From: Chromera velia
Lineage: Eukaryota; Sar; Chromeraceae
Direction: 5' to 3'
Assembly: GCA_018398765.1 (NCBI GenBank)
Contig: JAHBMJ010003138.1
Coordinates: 76,032 to 140,031, forward strand
DNA: 64,000 nucleotides
Shown here: positions 46,401 through 57,709 of the stretch, one piece after another
Numbering within the stretch: the first letter of the stretch is position 1
Layout: the number at the start of each line of letters is the position of its first letter
Notes under the pieces: generated by a model
Told to the model about the DNA's origin: nothing
The model's database searches: none
Seen by the model: only the letters and a program-made list of their open reading frames with translations
Made by a program: the position numbers and the translations under genes

Positions 46401-48039
46401 AATTACAAGAACCTGCAGGCAGGCAGTGAGGAGGTAGACAGGCAGGCAATTGCGCACGTATTTTTGGAAGCTTGCATTCCAACTACAGTGGAAAGTATCG
46501 CGCACCAATTTCGTCTCTCCTTAACATCCCTGCACCAACCACAATCACATATGCACAGAATGTAGGAGGGAGGGAGACAGACATCAAGAGGAAGAGAGGG
46601 GGGAGTAGGCGCCCACGCCCAAAAAAGAGCAAAAAACTCACCGTCCGTGCCCCGAGAGGCGTCGCCAGTCCCTCCTCTGTCGTGACCGTTTGGACGCACA
46701 CAAACCTGCAGGAGGACAGGGAGGAAAATACCGCAAAGAATGAGAAAATACGAGCTAGCGGATTGTAAGTAGAAAAGCACATGAGCGGATGTCTGAGGAA
46801 TCGCCCTCCCAAAGCTCAGGTGACAGATCCATTGATCAATAAAAGGTGTTCTGTTTCGAGATTCAGAAGCCAAAATTTGAGGGCATCAGAGAGAGACACT
46901 GAGGAGAGCCACTCAACGTCCTTAGAACTACATGGGGAATGTTCTAAGCAAGCTTGTGTCTCTTCAGACACCGATCTTTGCACTCGATGCACAAGAATTT
47001 GCCGACAAAAAGACGAAGAGAGAAAACCACAAACAGACCTGTCGAGGTCCCAAACTTTCGCAACTCCAGAGGCGTCGACGGAGAGGAATTGGCCTGGACA
47101 AATTAACAGAGAGAGAGAGAGAGAGAGTGTGTGTGTGTGTGAGAGAGAGAGAGAGAAAAAGAGAGAGAGAGAGAGAGAGAGAGCCGTGTGCATGTGAGTG
47201 CAGAGTCACGGTCACTGTGCGAGGAGACTGAATGTTGCCACATTTGTGCCTTTCCAAAGCTCTCCTCTCATTGAATGGGCCTCCTTATCAGTGGGCACAC
47301 AAAACTTACACCAATGTGAATGTGTTGTAAAAGAAATCATGGGCCAAATAAAATGCAACACGATGCGAAAAAATGCGGGAACAAATAGAATGGATGGATG
47401 GACAGAGTGAAAACAGAGCGAGAGAATGTATCCGATCCGACCTCTCGCCTCGTCCACTGCATCCACTGCGATCACAGGTGCGGAGTGTGCCTGGAGTGAG
47501 AGGATCTGCTTGTCTACATACGGATTCCACACAGCCAGGTCGTAGCCGAAACCTCCAGATACGAGCACCTGCGTGAGATGGTGGACGTAGACATGTTTGA
47601 CTGGCAACACAAGCGGAACGTTTATTCATTGAGTGCGCAAAACATTCTTTGTGAGCGCATCGTTGCAGACGGACGGCACCTCATGACCTGTCTATGCCTA
47701 GACTACCTGTCACACGTCTCCGTCAAATTGAATGATCAATCCTCGCTTATTCGACCCGACTTTCTTGCTGTCTGACGTCTGAACAGAAAGGACAAACAAA
47801 GAAGTGCCTGACCTTGGCACTGGGAAAGAAGCAGAGCGCGAGAACGCCTCTTCTTCCTCTCTGTTGGCCGAATCTCTTTTGCGTTTGCCCCGTCTGTGCA
47901 TCCACGAGGCACACAGACCCGTCCAGAGAGGCAGTCGCGAGAGACCACAGAGAAGGGACCAAGGAGATCGCAGAGATGCTCTCTGAGTGGAGACCCGCAG
48001 AGACCCAGTGGAGGTGGGGACGCCAGGATCTGCATAAAT

Positions 48040-48078
<39 letters not shown>

Positions 48079-49061
48079 CATACATACACACACTCACACA
48101 CACACAAAGCGACTGTGTAGTCATGAGTTTCAAGACTGTCGCTCACACGCAAACCAGACTTCAATTTCTTCCACCCACCTTCTCTCAATATGTGCAGCCA
48201 GCGAGGGTCCCGTGAGGAGTGCAGACCCTGCAATTTGGGCCTGGAGCGACTCGGCACCACTCCCGAAAGAAAAAGTCCTGCTGTTGTCCGTCATGCTTTC
48301 CCAAACCTGTGCGCACACAGACAGACAAAAGGGCAGTCAACTGGTGTCATCCACCTGTGAATCAATCATCCGGCGCGTCAGTGTTTTTTCAGAAATTCCA
48401 AAACTACGCGTATACGTTTCCCAACCTGTCTTTGTTTTTTCCCTTCACCACAACCTTTACTCTCTCCACCACTCATTTTCTTACCTACACACCCACACCT
48501 AGACACCCACGCACACCCACACATCGACACACAGACAAAGCGACCGACCCACCGGCATAGTTTTCCATGCGTAGAGGGACCCCCGAGAGTCTCCTGAAAA
48601 GAGAAGGTCCCCTGCCTGCATCAGATAGATAGAGAGATAGCAGGACAGAGAATGCTACATTAGGGATTCAAAAACTCAGACAGACAGTCGATCTCGTCTG
48701 AGGAGGGGAAGACCGGTGCAGTATCAAACCCGAAGCTACAAAGACACAGATGGTCAACAGATAGAGAGACGACGGACAGACAGATAGACAGACAGACCCA
48801 CTTGACTGAAGAGAAGCATTGTCTGCACAGACGGAGTCCGAAAGAAATAAACGAGCCGGTAGGAGATCACGCCGCTCCGATCCACGCCCTGTCCTTCTGC
48901 AGCCGCGGTCGCCTGTCTCCTCTTCTTCAAAAGAGAACTCTTGGCGTCCTGCAGGAAGAGTTGAAGCGGTAAACAGAAGTGTCTAAGGGGTGTAGAGGTA
49001 AATGAATGAAAGTCGGCAGCAGGAGGTCCGCTCAAAATGGTCGACGGCACTTTTCTGCCAA

Positions 49062-49092
<31 letters not shown>

Positions 49093-49115
49093 TCACACAT
49101 ACTCACACACACTCA

Positions 49116-49176
<61 letters not shown>

Positions 49177-49206
49177 ACACACAGACACACACACACACAG
49201 ACACAA

Positions 49207-49238
<32 letters not shown>

Positions 49239-49323
49239 ATGCACCCACACACACCCACACACACATACACACATACACATACACTTACACACACACACAA
49301 ACACATACACCACACACACACAA

Positions 49324-49365
<42 letters not shown>

Positions 49366-52328
49366 TCTTTTGCTGACCTGGGCTTGCTTGAACGGGATGG
49401 GCCGCGACACGCTGACAAAGTAAATGCCGCAGTCTTTACAGGAGACGGCGAGAAGGTCCGTAGCTTCTGCAGGCAGAAGAGTAGAGACAGGGTTAGCACA
49501 CATGCAGAGATTGAATGGCACATTTCGGCGGATGTGAAGACGGATGAGGGAGCCGAGGATGCAGACACGCAATTTGGCTTTATGGCAGAGGTGTAGGGAG
49601 CCAGACAGACTGACAGAGAGAGAGTCTCGCACCAAGGACGATCTTCCAACTCCGAGACAGCCATGAAAAAGGATCATCTGTCACTTTCATAGAAACAGAA
49701 TCAATCGACAGAAGGACATAAGAACAATCATAGGAGAATCTCTGAGGAGCTCCAGAATTCACTCTGACACCTTCCGCCCTCCTTCCTTCTCAAAGAATGC
49801 AGGCAAGACTAACTGCGTGCTAGGGCCACTGTGACGGCCACGATTGGCGTTTTGAATGGTCCTATGCTGCTGCAGCCGTTGCCTTCGGACTGTCTCTCCC
49901 TTTCCCTCATTCCCCCTGCTGCCAGTTTCGCTGCACTCCCCCCTGCTGTCCCAGGCCCCCCCCCTCCATGGTTGATCAGGCGAAGGTATTTACTTCCTGT
50001 CTCCACAATCACAGACGCATCCGTGTTCATCAAGTGGAGCATCTGCAGGCAGGCAGGTAGGCAGGAGGGAAGGAAAGGAGGTGAATCAATTGAAGGAAAA
50101 AGAGTGACCTCCAAACCAGAGAAAGCCCGCAATTTGACACAGATTCTCTGAATACCGGAGCAAAGTGCATCGACTAACAATATCAACTTGCCCTCAGATT
50201 TAGTCTTTCCGGTCTCCTGACCGAAGAGCGTACTTCTTTCTTTGAAGTTGTGTGGGAAAAAGAAGACCAAAAGAAACAAAAAAGCAAACCACTCGCACCT
50301 TCTCGATGGCAAGTTGAGGTCCCCCCACTGCACCAGGGATGTTGTTTCCCTCATCCCTTTCTGTCTCCCTCTGGAGTCGCACCTGTGAGTGAGAGGCAAA
50401 AGCGACAGAGTGAAGAAAGACAACCGACGAGTAGGCAAACGAAAATGAGTGAAAACAACAATTGAGCGTTGATCAAGGGAGGCTGTTCAGCAAAAACTTT
50501 TTGAAATTTTCCCCTCCTTCCGATCCCTCGAGCATCAAGGCGCCGGGTGGGGCGTCAACTTTCTCGATCGCCGCCCTCCTTCTTTTCCGCTCTCACACTC
50601 GTCATTGCCATTGAATTTCTCGAACACAGGGATGGATCTCCATCCATCCAACGTCGTCTGGTGACTCACTCAATGCACTTCATTTTCTTTCTCTCGACCC
50701 CAAACTGGGCGAAGGAGTCTTGTGAAAATGTCGGCTTCAAAACGATTTTTTTTCTCTCCACCAAAAGAAGAAAGATGCCAAAAAAACCACTCCCCCTACC
50801 ACCCACCTGCATGAACTGATCGGAGGCGCTCTGAGAGGCAGTAGACTCCACCAGGTACGCACTGAACTCCTCCTGCAGGAGTGAGGAAGAAGCTTTATGT
50901 ATGTTTTTGAGGTGGTCTGATTACATTGGTTGCATGAAAGACCCTGAAACCGAGACACAGCCAGCGTAAAAGGAGTCACAAAACATCACCAGAGGGTCAC
51001 AAACGTTTAGTCGTCCCCACTTCGTTTTCTTTCGAGTGCGCGGAAAAAGGTTGACAGGAGGCTTCAAATAAATTCGATACGGAAAAGTAGAATGATCCAA
51101 GATTGGTCAGTTGCACAAGCAGACTGAGAGGCAGACGAGAAGAAACGATCCAGGGAATGAGGGGAAGAAACATCTGCCTGCTTCCTTCCAAATCGGAGTG
51201 CAGTCTGTCTCCTTGCGCAGTGACCGACCCAGCTGACGGTTCTGTTCCCGTCAATGTCGATGTGCTCGAACGCCCTTTTCAACCTTGCTGCAAGAGATCC
51301 ACCCAGTCAAAGAGGGAGAAAACGTGAAAAAACCGTCGCAAATATCCGAATCACATTAGTTGTCGGCGGAAGGGGTGAACTGACATGAACCGACAAGAGA
51401 GAAAGTTTGAAATGAAATTGGACAGACACTCAGTGAAACCCCAGGTTTGTCCGTTGAATGTTTGACTTTTGACAAGATTGTACATTGGCCGCTTTCTGAT
51501 GTGGTGATCTATGCTTGATGAAAGTGACTAACTGACTGACTAACTGACTGACTGACTGACTGACTGACTGACTCACTGACTGACAAATCAGTTGTAGGTC
51601 CTCTGAAGTCTTCGGCGCTCTGAGTGCCCTTGTGAGGTCCGCCTGGAGTCTGTCGTGGTTTATCTCCTCGTCCTCCTCGCATCCCTCCTGCTGGGCTCCT
51701 TGGACGGCCGCCTCGCTCACTTGTCGTAACTCCGCTTTGAGCATCGACCGTCGCACAAGGTGACTGCATGCAGGGGAATGCATGCACGGGTCTGAATACA
51801 TGCATATGTATGTATGTCCTTGTGTCTTTTCTGGTTGGGTCGCCGTCTATCTCTCTGATGTACCGTTCTTCTGTGAGATTGATTCGCTCAGGCTGGACGG
51901 CACAGGGTTGGACAGCATCTGAAGCGTCTAACAACAGACGCATGTACATGTCTGCAACAGGCAACAGGCGTGCAACACGATAAGACCTACATGAATTCTT
52001 CCAGAGTCAGTTGGTTGTCGAGTCGATGGAATGCGATGCGAATCTCTGCAAGGGCCTCTCTCAAGGTCGCACTATGGAAGTTGGACAGAATGTGAGGCTC
52101 CTTCCGGAGGGACGAATCGAGTACTACTGATGTTGCACGTGTTGCATCTGCAGGGGTGACGTTCATAGGAACAACTTGGGACGCCCTCCTCTCCTGTTGC
52201 TCCTCCAAGTTCGGCACCACTGGATGTCCCCCGGACGCATCGGTGTGCGCATGAAAAGTGCAGCGAGAGAAGCGGTCGAGGAGGAGGCCCCAAGTCGACC
52301 GCCCCTGGACGGGCTTGGCGGAAGACAT
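39779..52328 (-). CDS. EF-hand and WD40 repeat protein (WDR49/WDR64-like)
   Basis: A 26-exon gene joined in consistent phase (5,406 nt, 1,801 aa): 51991-52328, 51585-51763, 51229-51287, 50807-50872, 50299-50382, 49814-50042, 49378-49466, 48802-48948, 48553-48615, 48179-48306, 47813-48029, 47442-47568, 47039-47093, 46642-46705, 46351-46412, 46037-46087 (boundary off by one base), 45657-45816, 45118-45214, 44634-44892, 44029-44364, 43640-43741, 42614-43283, 41304-42474, 40812-41010, 40269-40490, 39779-40009. Residues 183-194 form a canonical EF-hand loop (DIDGNRTVSWEE) split by an intron. WD40 repeats follow: GDSRGSLYAWKTMP, SLATASLDGSVCLVDA, VSGGFGYDLAVWNPYVDKQI, FLSVDASGVAKVWDLDR, LVATGSTSRVVTLWGYQKL, LLVTGSEEGRVHVWDVRRLL, MLTGGDDKMARVWAVDGTLL. 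This order matches the WDR49/WDR64 group, scaffolds of largely unknown role. Two exons (42614-43283, 41304-42474) insert a charged then Ser-rich disordered region of over 500 residues before the last repeats. The exon at 45118-45214 is the least certain. Confidence 0.9.
43389..43475. repeat. (CT)n(CA)n microsatellite in a WD40-gene intron
   Basis: CT then CA dinucleotides in the intron between exons 43640-43741 and 42614-43283. No other feature. Confidence 0.9.
44475..44525. repeat. Short tandem duplication in a WD40-gene intron
   Basis: CTGCTGGCCAGAAATCGCTT is present twice, 29 bases apart, in the intron between exons 44634-44892 and 44029-44364. Confidence 0.8.
47107..47192. repeat. (GA)n(TG)n(GA)n microsatellite upstream of a WD40-gene acceptor
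   Basis: Lies about 15 bases beyond the acceptor of the exon 47039-47093. On the coding strand it is a CT/CA-rich tract in the normal position of the polypyrimidine tract. Confidence 0.85.
49061..49362. repeat. 300-bp compound (CA)n/(CT)n microsatellite
   Basis: One of the longest simple repeats here, in the WD40-gene intron between exons 49378-49466 and 48802-48948. It starts 16 bases after the 5' splice site. Open frames running through it are artefacts of the repeat. Confidence 0.95.
51530..51584 (-). repeat. (GTCA/GTTA)n array fused to a WD40-gene 5' splice site
   Basis: On the coding strand the exon ending at 51585 is followed by GTCAGTCAGTGAGTCAGTCA and more GTCA/GTTA units. The first GTCAGT is the phase-correct donor. 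Confidence 0.8.
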
Positions 52329-52726
52329 TTGCTTTGTTCCAACGAGAAAAAGTGAAGTGAGTGGGTGTGCAGGCGTGGTGTTGTTTGATCAGATCCTCCA
52401 GATTCTTCAAAGGGGACTCCATGAGGGAAGATCCCTTTCCGCTATCATGTTGATGAAACCTCCAGAGGCACTTCAAAACCGGAAGAAACTTTTGAGAACA
52501 ACGCATGCACAGAGCTTAATCGACTGTTTTCTGCATGCACTTGTACCATGCATCATTGCATGTTGTGTGCGCGCGGACGGGGGCCGGGGGATGGCCGGGG
52601 GGCTGTTCGAACGCGAAATGCATGCCAGCCTTAATTCTCCAGCTTTTAAGGCGCGCCACGTACATCTGTGTGTGTCAGTGTTCCTAGATTCAGAACAGAT
52701 GGGACGAACCGGAACCTTTTGACAGA

Positions 52727-53116
52727 CTAGGCTAGATCCGCCCCTCATACACGGGGACGCGGCATGCATAACAAAAACCTCAATCATGTTTGCATACTCT
52801 TCCAAACTGACAAAAAAAATATTGCATTTAACTCTGCAGCGTTTTGTCGCAGCAAACCTTCTGTCCTCCATCCACAGCAGGAGGGGCACAAGGGGCCTTT
52901 TCCAGCCCGAGGGTCTGCTTGGGAGGGAAGTGGCCGCGTTCTCCGGGTCTTTTGACCGGAAGGGTGCAAACTGAAGGAATTTCTTTGGCAATGTGAGAAG
53001 AAAGAAGAGGGATAGGTAAAAGTGCAAGCAAATGAATCGGAAAAGTTTGAGGAACTTGATTGAGGTTTTTGTTATGCATGCCGTGTCCTTGTATATGAGG
53101 GGCGGATCTAGTTTAG
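52727..53116. mobile_element. Inverted-repeat element with about 60-bp arms
   Basis: Left arm 52727-52787 (GCTAGATCCGCCCCTCATAC, then CACGGGGACGCGGCATGCAT and AACAAAAACCTCAATCA) matches the reverse complement of 53056-53116 with only about six differences. The unit is about 390 bp with no protein. The arms belong to a repeat family also seen at 31.34 and 53.42 kb. It looks like a non-autonomous DNA transposon or foldback element. It lies upstream of the WD40 gene, whose ATG is at 52328. Confidence 0.65.
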
Positions 53117-53414
53117 GGACCTGAGTTTAAAGAAAGAGTTTTGATGGGGGTTTTAAAGCAGGAGTTCTTTGGAGGGATGGAAGACGTGTGGGATGCACCT
53201 CTGCATAATTAAGGTCTTTCTAATTAAAAGGGTAGCCTTTTTTCAATAAAAAAACTGAAGTGTCTCGAAGGTTCTGCCCTGCATCCCCACTGTCTCTTTT
53301 CTCTCTCTTTTGATTGTCCAATCTGTTGTGAAGCCACGATTGATCAACTGTATCAAAGTGATCGAAGTTGCGCCTATTTTCGTCGCTGGTAGTTTTAGGA
53401 TGGAACAAATCGAT
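53117..53414. other. Intergenic spacer
   Basis: About 300 bases with short low-value open frames only. No feature recognised. Confidence 0.4.
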
Positions 53415-53417
53415 AAA

Positions 53418-53482
53418 GTAGGTTAGATCCTCATATATGGGGATGCAGCATGCATGATAAAACCTTCAATCATCATATTTAA
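53418..53482. repeat. Dispersed repeat, copy D
   Basis: GTTAGATCCTCATATATGGG, then GATGCAGCATGCATGATAAA and ACCTTCAATCATCAT. Same organisation as the arms of the element at 52727-53116, in the orientation of its left arm, without a visible partner. Confidence 0.65.
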
Positions 53483-53635
53483 CATCATTATGACTTTAAA
53501 AAAAAATATTGAAAAATACTTGGTGGGTCACTCTTCCCACATGAATCGTTAGAGAAAAAGTGTTAAAAAATACTTGGTGGGTCACATAAAAACTATTTTA
53601 AAAAAAATTGTCACTTGACATTATTTTTTTCACCT

Positions 53636-54395
53636 CTTTCACCTGACGATGGAAGCGCGGCTTAAGTGACCAACGTTTTTAACACTTTTATGCTTTCACG
53701 GTTAAGTCTCACCTCTTAATTTCACCTAACCCTGGAAGATCCTGAAAGCCTGCTTTATGGGACTAACGTTTTTGCTACTAGATAAAAGTGTCCTTTTCAC
53801 TTCTTTCGCCTGACATCATCAACTTTCTCCTGACCGCGGAAGCCCGTTTTATGGGGCCAGCGTTTTTATCATAAGGTGAAAATATCCCTTTCACATCCTT
53901 TGGCCTCTTTCACCTAACCGCAGGAGCCCACTTTATGGGACTAGTGTTTTTGTCTATGGGTGAAAGTGTCTCTTTCACTTCACTTAACGCGTGGAAGCCT
54001 AGCTAGGCGGAAACCCACTTTATGGGACCAGCATTTTTGCCATTAGATAGTGAAAGTGGATCACTCTTTCTTTCATCTCTTTCACTCTTTCACCTGCATG
54101 ACCGCGGAAGGCCGCCAAGGCCTAACTTTATGTCAGTTTAACTATCGTTGAAAATATAAAAATTTATTGGACAAGCGTTTTTACTGGTAGGTACCACTAC
54201 GTGAAAATATGTCTTTCACCCGCCTCTTTCACTAATTCTTTGAATTTCTTTCATTTTACCACGGATTCGGCGTGGAAGCCCGCTTAATTTATAGGACCAG
54301 CGATTGGACCAGCGTCTTTACCACTACTAGGTCCACTAGGTGAAAGTGCATCTCTCACCTCATCGCGGAAGCTTACTTTGTGAGAGTAGCATCTT
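53636..54395. repeat. Degenerate tandem array, about 80-130 bp units
   Basis: Seven or eight diverged units share the core GGAAGCCCGCTTTATGGGAC, then CAGCGTTTTT, then AGGTGAAAGTGTCTCTTTCA. The last part is a small inverted repeat (GTGAAAG and CTTTCAC), so each unit can fold. Neighbouring units start near 53650, 53745, 53835, 53920, 53995, 54100, 54275 and 54360. No coding potential. It could be a decayed satellite or the inner part of a transposable element. Confidence 0.7.
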
Positions 54396-54573
54396 TAACA
54401 TGTGTTCTACCATAATATATATTAATAAAATCTAGAATAAAATATATTAACGTTTTAGTCCGTCGCAGAAGTGGAAGAGTTTAAAAATAATTATCCATCG
54501 TAAATCAAACAGTTTAACGATTTTGCTCACAAATTAAAACATACTTTAGAACCTGCCGGCCCTGCTTAATTGT

Positions 54574-54712
54574 GCTAGTAATTGTGTCAACTTCTCAAAT
54601 TGTGTCGACTATATGCTAGTAATTGTGTCAACTATTGTGTAATAATTGTGCTAGTAATTGTGTCGACTATATGTATGTCACAATTCATTCATTCATTCAT
54701 TCATTCATGATG
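54574..54712. repeat. GCTAGTAATTGTGTC repeats followed by (ATTC)n
   Basis: Three copies of GCTAGTAATTGTGTC(A/G)ACT start at 54574, 54615 and 54650. An ATTC tetranucleotide run follows at about 54683-54707. Confidence 0.85.
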
Positions 54713-55284
54713 GACAACCTCCCGTAGCGTTTTTAATTGTTAAGACAAGAACACCAAACTTTTCGTTTTAATCAGATTCATTTTCTGGTCGGGGACTCGA
54801 GGGATCAGATGCCTCTGCTCTTTCATTACCAGTGGCAGAACATATTCACCCAAACGGGCGGGGGTGATTGCGTGCACATCAGCTCGTGTGCTTGCGCCTC
54901 GCTCACATGTCAACAAAACTCATTGAGCACGCCTGCTCAGAACTGTGATCCTTTCATCAGACGGGCTTTTCAAGTTGACATTTCTGAATCGGCAGTGCCT
55001 CGATCGAGTCTTTCATGCAGAGCTTCAGGAAGACCATGCATGCATCTGCCTTGAATTCCATCAATCACTACGTATAACTCCCGAGGCTCTTGGTACTTTG
55101 GACGGATGAAGGCAAAAGGCATTTTTCTTAAGGGGTCTTCAAGTTCGAAGTGCTCGTAAATCGAGGGGACGGCTTCAGAAAAGGGGAATCTCTCCTCCTC
55201 GCTCGTCATCGTGAACCCCCTTCTCCTCTCCTCTCCTAGCTGGTCTGCATGCCGCCCTATGGCGACAATCAGTCAGTGAGTCAG
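54713..55284. other. 3' flank of the PTBP gene
   Basis: Holds overlapping opposite-strand open frames (54737-55054 plus, 54970-55209 minus), neither with a recognisable domain. The minus one reads protein-like (FELEDPLRKMPFAFIRPKYQ), but it lies just past the PTBP stop codon and probably falls in its 3' UTR. Confidence 0.4.
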
Positions 55285-57653
55285 TCAGTCCTCGCATTTC
55301 ATTCTGCTAAAGGCAACCTTCAAGTCTCTGCAGGCAGACAGGGAGACAAGAGGAATTCAAAGAAAACATAAATGACTGGGGTGCGGAGAAAGCCTACCGA
55401 CACCCCCCCCCAACCCGCCTATTTGCTCAACCACTCGCTGCACTCACTGACCGTTCTCCAACTCTGAGACCATGCAGGTTCATCACACACGATACGGCCT
55501 CCGCAGGAGATCCCACTGCTACGTTCGCCATCCGCAGCTTGCTCCCCTCCTTGCACGGCGGCATCTGTTCTCAGGAGAGGGAACACAAAGTTTCCATACA
55601 TCCATATATCCACTCACCCACCCAACAAAAAAGAATGAAAATCTTCGCTCGCCTTGCTATGTGCTGCAATCCATCCGTGAATGCTTCACTCAATCAGTCT
55701 CTGCATGCATGAACCGATCCTTGAATCTACAGACAGACCCCAAAACCCAAAGTGAAGGCCCCTGTCCCTCAAGAAGGGAGGAAGAGAGAGTGTACCTCTC
55801 CCTCAACCCCCGCCCTTCTTCCCTTCCTGGCCTCCACGGCAGTCAGCAAAGCCGACCGCTAGTTCACCTGCCTGTTTGTCTACCTGTCTGTCATCTGCCT
55901 GTCTACCTACCTGTCTGTCACCTGCCTGTCTGCCTTTCTGTCACCTGCCTGTCTGCCTGTCTGTCACCTGCCCGACTGCTTTTCTGTCACCTGCCTGTCT
56001 GCCTGTCTGTCACCTGCCCGTCTGCCTGTCTGTCACCAGACGCGTGCTCACTTCCCATGCCCTCTCTCCCTCTTTTCCCAATAACTGATGGACTGACTGA
56101 TTGACTGACTGACTGACCACGATTTTCCTCACATGTGCGAACTGAGCAACGAGACCGCGGATGGTGTTTTCTGCAGAGACTCAGGCAGACTCACAAAGCG
56201 GCTTTGCCTACGTTTCACACACGTTGACAGACTGCTCGACTTCTTTGCTTTCCGCAGACAGCGGAAACGAGACAACGAACACTGACAGACTACTTGACTT
56301 CTTTGCTTTCCGCAGACAGCGGAAACGAGACAACGAACACTCACTCACTCACTCACTTACTCACTCACTCACTCACTCACTCACTCAACCAATCAACCAA
56401 CCACCCAACCCACGCACTCACCCCCATACACCCCCCCACACACAGATTTATCAATAGAGAGAGCAGCAAAATGCACAACGACACTGTGAGAGAGGGAGAA
56501 GCCGCCTGACCGTCTACGGCATCGTCAAAATTGGCGCAGAAGAGCACGGAGGTCGGCTTGGAGGCGTTGCGCACGATCCTCCCGGGGCTCTCTGTGTTGT
56601 CCTGCGGGAGCGCGCATTTACTTTATTTTTGTGTATGAAAGTAAATGCATGCGCACGATCCTCCCGGGGCTCTCTGTGTTGTCCTGCGGGAGCGCGCATT
56701 TACTTTGTTTTTGAGCGACAGAAAGAGAAGAAAAGCGAGAAAGTTCCGACTGGGTCACATTGAATTCTGACAACACGGTCGCCCAGATTCATAGATAAAC
56801 AAAACCCGAAAGCACTTTGTCCGTTCCTCATTGGACTGGCTCTCTGTCCATTCCTCCTCGCACTCAATTTCTGCTTCCACACACGAGTCACTCCTCACAC
56901 AAAGACAAACAAAGAAAGAAAGCACTCACCCCCCATCTCTGGTCATTTGCGTTCGGGCTCAGATTCTTCGCGGAGGCAATTTCATCTGTCTGGCCCGCTC
57001 TGCAGACGGCAGGCAAGAGAGAGACGAGCCGAAACAAACGAATTTCAATGGATGTTCTACGCGACACACCAGCTGAAGAACAACTCGAGAAAGAAACCAG
57101 GAAAGAAAAAAAGGCTTGCACTCGAATGCAACTTCTTCGTTGTCTGCTGTCCCTGTTCTCCGAGCAAAGAAGACGGGGGACCCAACACGGAACGCGTCAG
57201 AGACCTCAATTCGATTCGCATGATCTCGCCGCACTTCACTGCCTTTCTCCCAACCGAGAGAGACCTAACGGTCTGTCCATCCACCCATGCAGAGTCCATA
57301 TCCATCCACCTCAACTTGAGATCTACCCGATGAGCTCGAACAGAAAAAAAAACTCAAGAAGTCGTCTGAGAAGATTGTGCGTCTACTCGCTCCACTTCTG
57401 GAAGATTGTCTCTCTTAATGATCTCTTGTTCCTACTTCTTTCTTGATTCGAGGCCACCCGACTAACCCTGCCACGCTTTTGTTCTTCGAGAACTGTACAG
57501 AGATCTCGGCTCCTTCAATGTGTATCGCGTTGAGATAGAACACCGCGAGGGTCGCGTAGAAGGGGTCGGAGAACTGGATCATCGCCGTATCCGCCTTGTT
57601 GTACAGAATCTTCACTCTCGTCACGTTCCCGTAGATGGAGAACAGATTGAACA

Positions 57654-57709
<56 letters not shown>

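Noticed and set aside
49002-49664. His/Thr-rich and Cys/Val-rich open frames near 49 kb
   Set aside because: Products of a (CA)n/(CT)n microsatellite inside a WD40-gene intron.
51787-51951. Possible extra WD40-gene exon reading DMYMRLLLDASDAV
   Set aside because: Its phase does not fit the preceding exon (phase 2), and no good donor follows. Exon 51585-51763 fits directly.
54970-55209. 79-codon minus-strand frame after PTBP
   Set aside because: Protein-like composition, but it lies just downstream of the PTBP stop and has no family match. Most likely 3' UTR.
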